Shown in pieces: positions 34,925 to 47,815 of a DNA stretch of 64,000 nt. The position numbers were made by a program, and so were the translations under genes. Source of the DNA: Isoetes taiwanensis (lineage: Eukaryota; Streptophyta; Lycopodiopsida; Isoetales; Isoetaceae); NCBI GenBank assembly GCA_021234155.1, contig JAJEKV010000129.1, positions 1,839,963-1,903,962 on the forward strand. Direction: 5' to 3'. The notes below the pieces were generated by a model. The model saw only the letters and a list, made by a program, of their open reading frames with translations. It did no database searches and was not told where the DNA came from. The number at the start of each line of letters is the position of its first letter. Position 1 is the first letter of the stretch.

Positions 34925-35680
34925 CAGAAGTAACAAAGCATTAGAAGAATAAGAACAAAGAAGAAAAACATCGAAGAAGAAATAAGGATAGAATAGAGAA
35001 GAAATAAGAGAAGAAACAAGAAAGAATGAAGAAAAATAAGAGGAAATAAGAGAAGGGAAGGGAATAGAATGGAAGGAAGAAATAAGGGAAGGGAAAGAAA
35101 AGGATCGAATGGAAAGTGAGGAAGAAATGTGAAGAATAAGAAACAAATGAAGAATGAAGAAATGAAATTAAAAAGAATGAAGAATAAGAAATGAAAAAAA
35201 ATGAAGAATAAGGAAGGGAAGAGAAGAAAGAAATGAGGGAAGGGAGGGGAAAGAATGAGGAATGAGAAAGCATGAGAAAGAATGGAAATGAGAAACAAAT
35301 GAGAAAGCATGAGAAAGAAATGAGAAAGAAATGAGAAAGCATGAGAAAGAAATGAGAAAGCAAGAAATGAGAAAGAATGAGGAAGAATGAGAAAGAGTGA
35401 GGAATAAAGAATGAGAAAGCATGAGGAAGAAAGAAATGAGAAAGAATGAGGAAGAAAGAATGAGAAAGAAATGAGGAAAGAAGAAATATGGGAAGAAAGA
35501 ATGAGGAAAGAATGAAGCATGGAAGAAGGAGGAAGAAATGAAGCATGAGGAAGAATGAGGAAGAAATGAAGCATGAGAAAGAAAGAAGGAGGAAGAATGA
35601 ACGAGGCATGGAAGAATGGGAAGAAAAAAAATCAAGAACAAAGAAGAAGAGGAAGGAAAGGAAACCAAAAACAGAGGAAG
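34925..35680. repeat. Purine-strand GA-rich low-complexity tract
   Basis: Roughly 750 bp almost free of pyrimidines except T on the plus strand, made of degenerate GAAGAAAGAATGAGAAAG words. The long minus-strand frames through it are Phe/Ser/Leu runs from repeat composition, not genes. Confidence 0.9.
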
Positions 35681-35769
35681 GTTGGGCATGCACCATTCAA
35701 TCCAAAAAACCTATTCAATCTAAAAAACATGATATACTAACCTTAGAATAGTTGTTTTTGGTGTAGATC

Positions 35770-36596
35770 GTTACAAGTACTAGCCATCCATGTCAAATCG
35801 CCCAAGAACCTCGAAGAAGTAGGGCAAAAAGAAGTTCCGAAAAAGCCGGCCGCCCGCTGGGTTTCAAAATATTATCTTAGACCAAGTCGCATCGTCCAGC
35901 GCCACGTCGCCCCAAAATTTTGCGTTATTTCAAAACTCCATTCCTTTGATCTTACGCCCCCGCACGTATTTTTGTTATAGCGACGTTATTGTTTTTTTGC
36001 ATCTTTTTTAATGTGAAGCTCATTAAAGTTTGTCCCTAGGCTTATTTGAACGAATTTATGAATGTCTTGGATCCTTGAACGGAGGATTCAACGGTTCCGG
36101 ATATATAGGGAACCGAAGCTCGGGAGGGTGTTCATTAATTCAGCATAGCCCCCTGAGGGCGGTGCCGTGACAAGTCTACCCCCGAGAACATTTTTGGGGT
36201 CCGCCTCACGGGGGCGGGACTCTCCCCTCTACCGAGGTGGCCATTCAAAGTCGCCTTGTTTGACTTGGGGAAGGGTGCCCTTCATGCTTGCCCAACAATC
36301 CGCTGCGACCGTTCTAACCCCAACGCTTGGGGGCCGGACCTTATCCGAAAATTTTGGAAATTTTCCTGGACAGATCTTTGGTGATGACCATGGAAGCCAG
36401 CTGACCAAAAACCATAATTTAATTCCATGCCATGCATTAACTATGAATTTATAAACCATAAATGCAATAAAATGCATAACTAAAAGAGTGTGCATCGAAA
36501 AAAGGCGAGTCTTTGACCAGGGGGGCAAATTTAAGGCGGTTGGCACTATGAAGCAATCTTTCATCAAGGTACAATTGTTTCTGAGAAACAAAACCA
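35770..36596. repeat. Diverged founder-like unit before the array
   Basis: Contains words of the array unit in the same order (AATTTATGAATGTCTTGG, GGAGGATTCAACGGTT, TTTGACTTGGGGAAGGGTGCC, ATTTTGGAAATTTTCC) with much higher divergence, plus CTTAGACCAAGTCGCATCGTC from the leader module. It may be an ancestral or decayed unit. Confidence 0.6.
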
Positions 36597-39500
36597 GTTC
36601 ATTACAAGTTAGTTATGCCATCCATGTCAAATAGCTTTAGGGAGCAGAAAAACCAAAACAAAAACCCTTCTAGAATCTGGCAAGTCACAGGGTTTACGTC
36701 CAATGCAATCTTAGACCAAGTATAACGTCCAGCGAGCCAAGGTCAACCCCAAGTACAACGATCCCACAAACTCCATTCCTTTGATCTTAGCTAACCCTTT
36801 GACCTAGACCTTCTCCTAAAAATTTCAAAATTGGGCTGTGTGTGGCCGGAGATGGGTTAGGAATCCAAAGTGGCAAAAAATCAGAATTTATTTTCGCACA
36901 ATGCATTAATTGCGAATTTATGAATGTCTTGCCACCGCAAAAGCGCCCCACTTCTACTTGCCACATCGGAGGAGGACAGCCCAAACTCCGCCCGCCGCCC
37001 CTTGCTCCAGATTCTCGGCTGCGGCTTCTCGGCCAGGTCCCAAGTGCAATGGACCAAGTCTCGCCCCCAAAACGCAAACCCTTCTAGAACCTGCAACCCA
37101 CCGGGTTTACGTTTTTGGAGGCCCTCTCCCTTGTCGATTCGGGGACCTTGGCGCGGACTTGACGTGGAGTGGGGGTGTTGGCGCCCGAGCACGGACCCTA
37201 AAATCCCCTCGAAGCTGCTTGCCCCTTTCCTCTCCCCAAGGCCACGGGGCCGGACGGGCGACCTCCCCTCTCCTCTCGCGATTTGACTCGCCAATGGACT
37301 CGAAACGCCGGCGTTGCCACGGGAACCAAGTTCCGTGGCGAAGACCACCCGACCTCCAAGAAGCGCCAAAGTAGCTCACTTCCATCACACTTTCGTGAGT
37401 CAATTGGCCTAGGATGTGGATGCGGGATCTTGTCGTGGAAGGCGTGAGTGTTTCTTTCTTTTGCAAAACCGACCTTGTAACTTGCTCCCTAGGGTAATTT
37501 AAGCCATTCCGGACGATTTGGCGGGGTCGATTTGCCATTCCGAGCCTCCCGGTGCGAGCGACAAGACATCGCGGTTTCTACAAGGTCGACCTCGGGGGCC
37601 CAGCGGTTTGACAAGTTCTCCCCACGGGACCGATCTGGAATCTTTTGGGCCTTCCCGGAAGAGGGGCCCTGAATGGAGGATCCAACGGTTGGGATAGGGG
37701 AACCGGGCCCGGAGGGTGGTCATTAGCGTCTCCCCCGGAGCGCCGCCAGAAGGGCTGCCTCGAACGCTTTTTGGATCCCGCCTCTTGGGGTCCGGACTCT
37801 CCCCCCTTTGTGAGGGATCCCCGCAAAGGTCCCCGCCTCGTTTGACTTGGGGAAGGGTGCCGGCTTTCGGTTGCCGCAGCGGGCTGCCCCGACCGCTCTA
37901 ATGCTAACCCTTTCACCTAGACCTTCTCCCAAAATTTCAAAATTGGGCTGTGTCTTTGGAGATGGGTTAGGAATCCAAACTGGCAAAAAATCAGAATTTA
38001 TTTTCGCACAATGCATTAATTGCGAATTTATGAATGTCTTGCCATCGCAAAAGCCCCCGACTTCTACTTGCCACATCGGAGGAGGACAGGCCCAAACTCC
38101 GCCCGGCGTCAGTTCCCCTTGCTCCATATTCTCGGCTGCGGCTCGGCCAGTCCCAAGTGCAATTGGACCAAGTCTCGGCCCCCAAAACGCCAAACCCTTC
38201 TAGAACACGGCAACCCACGGGGTTTTACGTTTTGGAGGCCCTCTCCTGTCGGTCGGTCGGGCTGGGACCTTGCGTGGTGACTTGGCGGGAGTGGGGGTGT
38301 TGGCCTTGAGCACGGACCCTAAAATCCCCCCGGAAGCTGCTTGCCCCGAATTTCCTCTCCCAAGGCCACAGGGGGCCGGACCGGGTGACCTCCCTCTCCG
38401 GAATGCGATTTGACTCGCCAATGGACTCGAAGCGTCGGCGTTGCCACGGGGACCAAGTTCCGTGGCCAGAAGACCACCCGACCTCCAAGAAGCGCCAAAG
38501 TAGCTCACTTCCATCACACTCGTAGTCAATTGGCCTAGGATGTGGATGCGGGATACTGTCGTGGAGGGCGTGAGTGTTTCTTTCTTTTGCAAAACCGACC
38601 TTGTAACTTGCTCCCTAGGGTAAATTCGCCATTCCGGACGATTTGGCAGGGTCGATCTGCCATTCCGGAGCCTCCCCGGTGCCCGAACGACAAGACACTG
38701 CGGTTTCTACAAGGCCGACCTCAGGACGCCCCGCGGTTTGACAAGTTCTCCCGGACCGATCTGGAATCTTTTGGGCCTTCCCGAAGAGGGGCCCCTGAAC
38801 GGAGGATCCAACGGTCGGATAGGGGAACCGGGCTCCGGGAGGGTGGTCATTAGCGTGCAGCCCCCCGGGGGAGCGCTGCCAGGAAGGGCTGCCTCGGGAA
38901 CTTTTTTGGATCCCGCCTCTTGGGGTCCGGACTCTCCCCTCTTGTGAGGGATCCCTGCAAGGTCCTGGCCTCGTTTGACTTGGGGAAGGGTGCCAGCTCG
39001 GTTGCCCTGCAACGGGCTGCCCCGACCGTTCTAATGCTAACCCTTTGACCTAGACCTTCTCCGAAAATTTAGAAAATTGGGCTGTGTGCTGGAAATGGAT
39101 TAGGATTCCAGCTGGCAAAAAATAAGAATTTATTTTCGTACAATGCATTAATTGCGAATTTATGAATGTCTTGCCACTGCAAAAGCGCCCCCCGACTTCT
39201 ACTTGCCACATCGGGAGGAGGACAGGCCCAAACTCCGCTCCGTCAGTTCCCCTTGCTCCGTATTCTCGGCTGCAGCTTCTCGGCCAGGTCCCAAGTGCAA
39301 CAGACCAAGTCTCGGCCCCCAAAACGCAAACCCTTCTAGAACCTGGCAACCCACAGGGTTTACGTTTTGGAGGCCCTCTCCTTGTCAGATTCGGGGGGGA
39401 CCTTGCGCCGTGACTTGACGTGGAGTGGGGGTGTTGGCGCCCGACCACCCCAAAAATCCCCCTAAGGTGCTTGCCCCTAATTTCCTCTCCCCAAGGCCCT

Positions 39501-42500
39501 GGGGACGGACGGGCGACCTCCCCTCTCCGGAATCGCGATTTGACTCTGCCAATGGACTCAGAACGTCGACGTTGCCCTGGGGACCAAGTTCCGTGGCCAG
39601 AAGACCACCCGACCTCCAAGAAGCGCCAAAGTAGCTCACTTCCATCACACTCGTAGTCAATTGGCCTAGGATGTGGATGCGGGATACTGTCGTGGAGGGC
39701 GTGAGTGTTTCTTTCTTTTGCAAAACCGACCTTGTAACTTGCTCCCTAGGGTAATTTCGCCATTCCGGACGATTTGGCAGGGTCGATTTGCCATTCCGGA
39801 GCCTCCCCGGTGCCCGAACGACAAGACACTGCGGTTTCTACAAGGCCCCTCCGGGCGCCCCCCGGTTTGACAAGTTCTCCGGACCGACGGAATCTTTTGG
39901 GCCTTCCCCAAGAGGGGCCCTGAGCGGAGGATCCAATGGTGGGATAGGGGAACCGGCTCCGGAGGGTGGTCATTAGCGTCAGCCCCGGGAGCGCTGCCAG
40001 GAAGGGCTGCCTCGGGAACTTTTTTGGATCCCGCCTCTTGGGGTCCGGACTCTCCCCTCTTGTGAGGGATCGCTGCAAGGTCCTGGCCTCGTTTGACTTG
40101 GGGAAGGGTGCCAGCTCGGTTGCCCTGCAACGGGCTGCCCCGACCGTTCTAATGCTAACCCTTTGACCTAGACCTTCTCCGAAAATTTCGAAAATTGGGC
40201 TGTGTGCTGGAGATGGGTTAGGAATCCAGCTGGCAAAAAATCAGAATTTATTTTCGTACAATGCATTAATTGCGAATTTATGAATGTCTTGCCACTGCAA
40301 AAGCGCCCCCCGACTTCTACTTGCCACATCGGGAGGAGGACAGGCCCAAACTCCGTTCCGTCAGTTCCCCTTGCTCCGTATTCTCGGCTGCAGCTTCTCG
40401 GCCAGGTCCCAAGTGCAACAGACCAAGTCTCGGCCCCCAAAACGCAAACCCTTCTAGAACCTGGCAACCCACAGGGTTTACGTTTTGGAGGCCCTCTCCT
40501 TGTCAGATTCGGGCGGGACCTTGCGCCGTGACTTGACGTGGAGTGGGGGTGTTGGCCTTGAGCACGGACCCTAAAATCCCCGAAGCTGCTTGCCCCAATT
40601 TCCTCTCCCCAAGGCCACGGGGCGGGACGGGCGACCTCCCTCTCCGGAATCGCGATTTGACTCTTGCCAATGGACTCGAGAACGTCGGCGTTGCCACAGG
40701 GACCAAGTTCCGTGGCGAAAGACCACCCGACCTCAAGAAGCCAAAGTAGCTCACTTCCATCACACTCGTGATCAATTGGCCTAGGATGTGAATGCGGGGA
40801 TATCTTGTCGTGGGGCGTGAGTGTTTCTTTCTTTTGCAAAACCGACCTTGTAACTTGCTCCCCTAGGGTAATTTCGCCATTCCGGACGATTTGGCGGTCG
40901 ATTTGCCATTAGAGCCTCCCGATGCCAGACGACAAGACAACTGCCCGGTTTCTACAAGGCCGACCTCGGGGCCCCAGCGGTTTGACAAGTTCTCCTCACC
41001 GATCACGGAATCTTTTGGGCCTTCTCGAAGAGGGGCCCACGAACGGAGGATCAACGATTGGGATAGGGGCAAGGGCTCCGGAGGGTGGTCATTAAGCGTC
41101 GCGGCCCCCCGCCGAGGAAGGGCTGCCTCGGGAACTTTTTGGATCCGCCTCTTGGGGTCCGGACTCTCCCCCTCTTGTGAGGGATCCCCGCAAGGTCCCG
41201 GCCTCGTTTGACTTGGGGAAGGGTGCCAGGCTTCGGTTGCCACGAAGCGGGCTGCCCCACCGTTCTAATGCTAACCCTTTGACCTAGACCTTCTCCAAAA
41301 TTTTTGGGATTGGGCTGTGTGCTGGAAATGGATTAGGATTCCAGCTGGCAAAAAATCAGAATTTATTTTAGGTACAATGCATTAATTGCGAATTTATGAA
41401 TGTCTTGCCACCGCAAAAGCCCCGACTTCTACTTGCCACATCGGAGGAGGACGGGCCCAAACTCTGCTCCGTCGGTTCCCCTTGCTCAGTATTCTCGGCT
41501 GCAGCTTCTCGGCCAGGTCCCAAGTGCAACGGACCAAGTCTCCGGCCCCAAAACGCAAACCCTTCTAGGAACACGGCAACCCACGGGGTTTACGTTTTGG
41601 AGGCCCTCTCCTGTCGGTCGATTCGGGACCTTGGCGCCGTGACTTGATGTGGAGTGGGGGTGTTGGCCTTGAGCCACGGACCCTAAAATCCCGGAAGCTG
41701 CTTTGCCCGAATTTCCTCTCCCCAAGGCCACGGGGGCCGGGCGGGCGACCTCCCCTCTCGGAATCGCGATTTGACTCTGCGCCAATAGACTCTCGAGCGT
41801 CGGCGTTGCCCTGGGGACCAAGTTAAAGTGGCGAGAAGACCACCCGACCTCCAAGAAGCGCCAAAGTAGCTCACTTCCATCACACTCGTAGTCAATTGGC
41901 CTAGGATGTGGATGCGGGATCTTGTCGTGGAGGCGTGAGTGTTTCTTTCTTTTGCAAAACCGACCTTGTAACTTGCTCCCTGGGGTAATTTATGCCATTC
42001 GACGATTTGGCCGGTCGATTTGCCATTCAACCTCCCTTGTGCCGAATCGACAAGACAACTGCGGTTTCTACAAGGCGCCTCCTCGGGGCGCCCAAGGTTT
42101 GACAAGTTCTCCCGGACCCGATCTGGAATCTTTGGGCCTTCTCGAAGAGGGGCCCTGAGCGGAGGATCCAACGGTCGGATAGGGGAACCGGCCCGGGAGG
42201 GTGGTCATTAAGCGTCAGCCCCCCAGGGGCGCTTCTGCCAGGGAAGGGCTGCCTGGGGAACTTTTGGATCCCGCCTCTTGGGGTCCTGGACTCTCCCCTC
42301 TTGTGAGGGATCCCCGCAAGGTCCTGGCCTCGTTTGACTTGGGGAAGGGTGCCAGCTTCGGTTGCCACACCTGGGGCTGCCCCGACCGCTTCTAATGCTA
42401 ACCCTTTGACCTAGACCTTCTCCGAAAATTTAGAAAATTGGGCGTGTGCTTGAAATGGATTAGGATTCCAGCTGGCAAAAATCAGAATTTATTTTCGTAC

Positions 42501-43144
42501 AATGCATTAATTGCGAATTTATGAATGTCTTGCCATCGCAAAAGCGCCCCCGACTTCTACTTGCCACATCGGGAGGAGGACAGGCCCAAACTCCGCTCCG
42601 TCCGGTTCCCTTGCTCAGTATTCTCGGCTGCAGCTCCTCGGCCCGTGTCCCAAGTGCAATGTAGACCAAGTCTCGGCCCCCAAAACAAACCCTTCTAGAA
42701 CCCGGCAACCCACGGGGTTTTACGTTTTGGAGGCCCTCTCCTTGTCGGTCCGGGCGGGACCTTGGCGGACTTGGCGTGGAGTGGGGGGGTGTTGACGCCC
42801 GAAAGCACGGACCCTAAAATCCCCCTGGCTGCTTGCCCCAATTTCCTCTCCCCAAGGCCCCGGGGGCCGGGCGAGGCGACCTCCCCTCTCCGAACTCAAA
42901 GATTTGACTCTGCCAATGGACTCGAACGTCGGCGTTGCCCTAGGGACCAAGTTGCGTGGCGAGAAGACCAAAACTTCGGCTCCCAAAACAAAACCCTTCT
43001 AGAATGCGGCAAGTCACGGGGTTTACGTTTTGGAGGCCCTCTCCTTGTCGATTTGGTGGGACCTTGCAACCGTATCTTGACATGGAGTGGGGGTGTTGGA
43101 CGCTTGCTCGGGACCCTAAACTCCCCCAGAAGATGCTTGCCCGA

Positions 43145-43489
43145 ATTGAGTTCATTACAAGTTAATTATGCCATCCATGTCAAATAGCTTTAGGGGCAAA
43201 TCCAGTTGAACAAGGGCATTCTCGCTATCCATATGCCTTGATCTTTGAAACACAACCATCATCACAAGCAACCAAATCTAACCCCCAACCCCGCACTAGT
43301 CTTTTTGCTTTTACGTAATCATTTATCTTCATTCTAGTAGTTATGATGCTTTTACGTAATCATTTATCTTCATTCTAATAGTTATGATGCTTATATTCTC
43401 AATGCAATCTTAGACCAAGTATAGCGTCCAATGAGCCAAGGTCAACCCCAAGTACAACGATCCCACAAACTCCATTCCTTTGACCTTAG
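43145..43489. repeat. Array block leader module (copy 2)
   Basis: A lower-GC module (GAGTTCATTACAAGTTAATT, then two TCATTTATCTTCATTCTA repeats, then CTTAGACCAAGTATAGCGTC) that restarts the unit series. A shorter version opens the array at 36597 and another copy lies at 47477, splitting the array into three blocks. Confidence 0.85.
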
Positions 43490-46400
43490 CTAACCCTTTG
43501 ACCTAGACCTTCTCTCCGAAAATTTCGAAAATTGGGCTGTGTCTTTGGAGATGGGTTAGGAATCCAAATGGCAAAAAATCAGAATTTATTTTAGGTACAA
43601 TGCATTAATTGCGGTTTATGAATGTCTTGCCACATCAAAAAGCCCCCCAAACTTCTACTTGCCACATCGGAGGAGGACAGGCCCAAACTCCTCCGTCGGT
43701 TCCCCTTGCTCCATATTCACCGGCTGCGGCTTCGGCAGTCCCAAGTGCAAGAGACCAAGTCCCGGCCCCAAAAAGCGCAACCCTTCTAGAACACGGCAAC
43801 CCACCGGGTTTACGTTTTGGAGGCCCTCTCCTTGTCGGTCGGGGGACCTTTAGCGCACCGTGACTTGGCGTGGAGTGGGGGTGTTGGCGCTGAGCACGGA
43901 CCCTAAAATCCCCCGAAGAACACTGCTTGCCCGAATTTCCTCTCCCAAGGCCACCACAACGGGCCGGACCAAGGCGACCTCCCCTCTCGAATCGCGATTT
44001 GGCTCTGCCAATGGACTCTCGCGTCGGCGGGTAACGTTGCCACAGGGAACCAAGTTCCGTGGCCAGGAAGACCACCGACCTCAAGAAGCCAAAGTAGCTC
44101 ACTTCCATCACACCTTTCGTAGTCAATTGGCCTAGGATGTGGATCGCGGGATCTTGTCGTGGAAGGCGTGAGTGTTTTCTTTCTTTTGCAAAACCGACCT
44201 TGTAACTTGCTCCCTAGGGGTAATTTAATTGGCCATTCAGGACGATTTGGCGGGTCGATTTGCCATTCGAACCTCCAGGTGCCCGAACGCGACAAGACAA
44301 CTAGGAACGGGTTTCTACAAGGACCTCGGGGGCCCAGCGGTTTGACAAGTTCTCCCCGGACTGGCCGTCTGGAATCTTTTGGGCCTTCGAAGAGGGGCCT
44401 GAGCGGAGGATCAACGGTCGGGATAGGGGAAGACTCAAACCACCTGAGGGTGGTCATTAGCGTGCAGCCCCCCGGGGAGCGCCTGCCGAGGAAGGGCTGC
44501 CTCGGGAACTTTTTGGATCCCGCCTCTTGGGAGTCCGGACTCTCCCCCCTCTTGTGAGGGATCATTTGCAAGGTCCTGGCCTCGTTTGACTTGGGGAAGG
44601 GTGCCCAGCTTCGGTTGCCCGCAGCGGGCTGCCCGGCAGTTCTAATGCTAACCCTTTGACCTAGACCTTCTCAGAAAATTTAGAAAATTGGGGCGTGTCT
44701 TTGGAAATGGATTAGGATTCCAGGTGGCAAAAATCAGAATTTATTTTAGTACAATGCATTAATTGCGAATTTATGAATGTCTTGCCAGCACAAAAGCCCC
44801 AGGCTTCTACTTGCCACATCGGAGGAGGACAGGCCCAAACTCCGCTCCGTCAGGTTCCCCTTGCTCCGTATTCACCGGCTGCGGCTCCTCGGCCAGTCCC
44901 AAGTGCAACCGGACCAAGTCTCGGCCCCCAAAGCATAAACCCTTCTAGAACACGGCAGCCCACGGGGTTTCGTTTTGGAGGCCCTCTCCTCCTTGTCGGA
45001 TTAGGCGGGACCTTGCTGGTGACTTGACAACGTGGAGTGGGGGTGTTGGCCCAGAGCACGGACCCTAAAATCCCCGGTGCTTGCCCGAATTTCCTCTCCC
45101 CAAGGCCACGGGGCCGGACCGGCGACCTCCCTCTCCCGGATTGCGATTTGACTCTGCCAATGGACTCGAGGCGTCGGCGTTGCCACAGGGACCAAGTTCC
45201 AGTGGCGAAGACCACCCGACCTCCAAGAAGCCAAGTAGCTCACTTCCATCACACTCGTAGTCAATTGGCCTAGGATGTGGATGCGGGATATACTTTCCCG
45301 GAGGGCGTGAGTGTTTCTTTCTTTGCAAAACCGACCTTGTAACTTGCTCCCTAGGGTAATTTAAGCCATTCCGGACGATTTGGCGGGGTGGATTTGCCAT
45401 TAGAACCTCCCGGTGCGACGACAAGACAACTCCGGTTTCTACAAAAAGAGGGACCCGACCTCGGGGCCCGAGCGGAGCCGTTTGACAAGTTCTCCGGGCC
45501 GATACTGGAATCTTTTGGGCCTTCAGAAGAGGGGCCCCGAGCGTTTGGGAGGATCCAACGGGTGGGATAGGGAACCGGGCTCCGGGAGGGTGGTCATTAG
45601 CGTCTTGCGGCCCCCGACTTCTAGCCGCCTTGGAGAGGAAGGGCTGCCTGGGGAACTTTTGGATCCAGCCTCTTGGGTCCTTGGACTCTCCCCTCTTGTG
45701 AGGGATCCGCAAGGTCCCGGCCTCGTTTGACTTGGGGAAGGGTGCCCTTCGGTTGCCTACCGGGCTGCCCACAGCCAGATTCTAATGCTAACCCTTTGAC
45801 CTAGACCTTCTCAGAAAATTTAGAAAATTGGGGCTGTCTTTGGAGATGGGTTAGGAATCCATTTTTAGTGGCAAAAATCAAATTTATTTTCGGAGGGGCG
45901 GGACAATGCATTAATTGAATTTATGAATGTCTTGCCGGTTTCCCCAAAAGCCCCCAGGCTTCTACCCTTGCCACGACATCGGAGGGAGGACAGGCCCAAA
46001 CTTCCAATGCTCGTCCCGGTTCCCCTTGCTCCGTATTCTGCCGCTGGGGAGGACGGCTCCCTCTCGGGAATCCGGCCCCAATGGACTCGCGTCCCAAGTG
46101 CAGCCAAGTTAGGTGAGACCAAGTCACCGGCCCCCAAAGCCAAAGTAGCCCTTCTCAGAACACGGCAGCCCATGTGGATGCGGGGTTTCACGTTTGGGCG
46201 GAGCCCTCTCCTTGTCGGTTCCCGGCGGGACCATTAGCCTCCCGGCGTGACTTGGCGTGGAGTGGGGGTGTTGGGCCTTCAGCCAAACGGACCCTAAAAT
46301 CCCCGAGGCTGCTTGCCCCTCTTGAATTTCTCTCTCCCAAGGCCACGCGGGACGGGTTCCTCCCCTTCTCGGAATTTAGGCGATTTGACTCAAATTTATT

Positions 46401-47298
46401 TTAGCCAATGGACTCTTGCGTCGGCGTTGCCACGGGACCCAAGTTCAGTGGCGAGCTCGGCCGAACCCACGGACCTCAAAGAAACCTTCTAGAACGCCAA
46501 AGTAGCTCACTTCCATCACACTGGCGATGGATTAGTCAATTGGCCCCCGTTCCTCTCCCCAAGGATGTGGATCCTCTCCGGGGATTTATTTCTTTGTCGT
46601 GGAAGGGACGTGAAGTGTTTCTTTCTTTTTGCAAAGGATGTGGATGCCTTGACCTTTTACCAGTAACTTGCTCCCTAGAATTGGTTAAGCCATTAGGGCG
46701 ATTTGGCGGAATTCTAGATTTGCCCGTTCGAACCTCCCGTGCGGCGACAAGACACTGCGGTTTCCTCTGGTAGACCTCCGGGGCCAGCCCGGCGGTTTGA
46801 CAAGTTCTCGGACCCGTCACGGAATCTTTGGGCCTTCAGAAGAGGGGCCCTGAATGGAGGATCAGCGGTGGGATAGAGAGCCAGGGCTCGGGGAGGGTGG
46901 TCGTGCGTCACGGCCCGGGGCCCTGCCGAGGAAGGGCTGCCTCGAAGGGAACTTTTGGATCAGCCTCTTGGGGTCCGGGACTCTCCCCTCTTGAGGATCG
47001 CTGCAAAGATCCTTTCGTTTGACTTTGGGGAAGGGTGCGGCTTCGGTTATACACAGCGAAATTTTGCCCCGGCAGATTCTAATCACTAACCCTTTGACCT
47101 AGACCTTCGAAAATTTAGAAAATTGAGAACATCTTTGGAAATGGATTAGAGTTCCAGGCAATCAAATTTATTTTGTTACAATGCGTATTGCGGAGGTATG
47201 AATGTCTGCCAGCACGCAAAGCATTGCGACTTCTGCGCACATGGAGAGGACAGGCCCAAACTTCTAAATCCGTCGGTTCCCCTGCTCGGTATTCGGCT

Positions 47299-47311
47299 NN
47301 NNNNNNNNNNN
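47299..47311. other. Assembly gap, 13 N
   Basis: Unresolved bases inside the array, directly after the most disordered units. Confidence 0.99.
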
Positions 47312-47476
47312 TCCCAAAACAAAAACCCTTCTAGAATCGGCAAGTCACGGGGTTCACGTTTGCTGAGGCCCTCTCCTTGTGAGATTTGGTCGGGACCTTG
47401 CCGTATCTTGACATGGAGTGGGGTGTTGGCCCGAGCTGGGACCCTAAACTCCCCCCGGAAGTTGCTTGCCCCGAAT

Positions 47477-47815
47477 TCAGTTCATTACAAGTTAATTATG
47501 CCATCCATGTCAAATAGCTTTAGGGAGCAGTCCGTTGAACAAGGGCATTCTCGCTATCCATATGCCTTGATACTGAAACACAACCATCATCACAAGCAAC
47601 CAAATCTAACCCCCAACCCGCACTAGTCTTTTGCTTTTCTGTAATCATTTATCTTCATTCTAGTAGTTATGATGCTTTTCTGTAATCATTTATCTTCATT
47701 CTAATAGTTATGATGCTTATATTCTCAATGCAATCTTAGACCAAGTATAACGTCCAGCGAGCCAAGGTCAACCCCAAGTACAACGATCCCACAAACTCCA
47801 TTCCTTTGACCTTAG
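47477..47815. repeat. Array block leader module (copy 3)
   Basis: Nearly identical to 43145-43489, including the paired TCATTTATCTTCATTCTA motif. The unit before each of these two modules is truncated at the same place, after TTGCCCGAATT, so the block with its leader seems to have been copied as one piece. Confidence 0.85.

Noticed and set aside
34858-35696. Long minus-strand frames (up to 251 codons)
   Set aside because: Pure Phe/Ser/Leu/His low complexity read from the purine tract.
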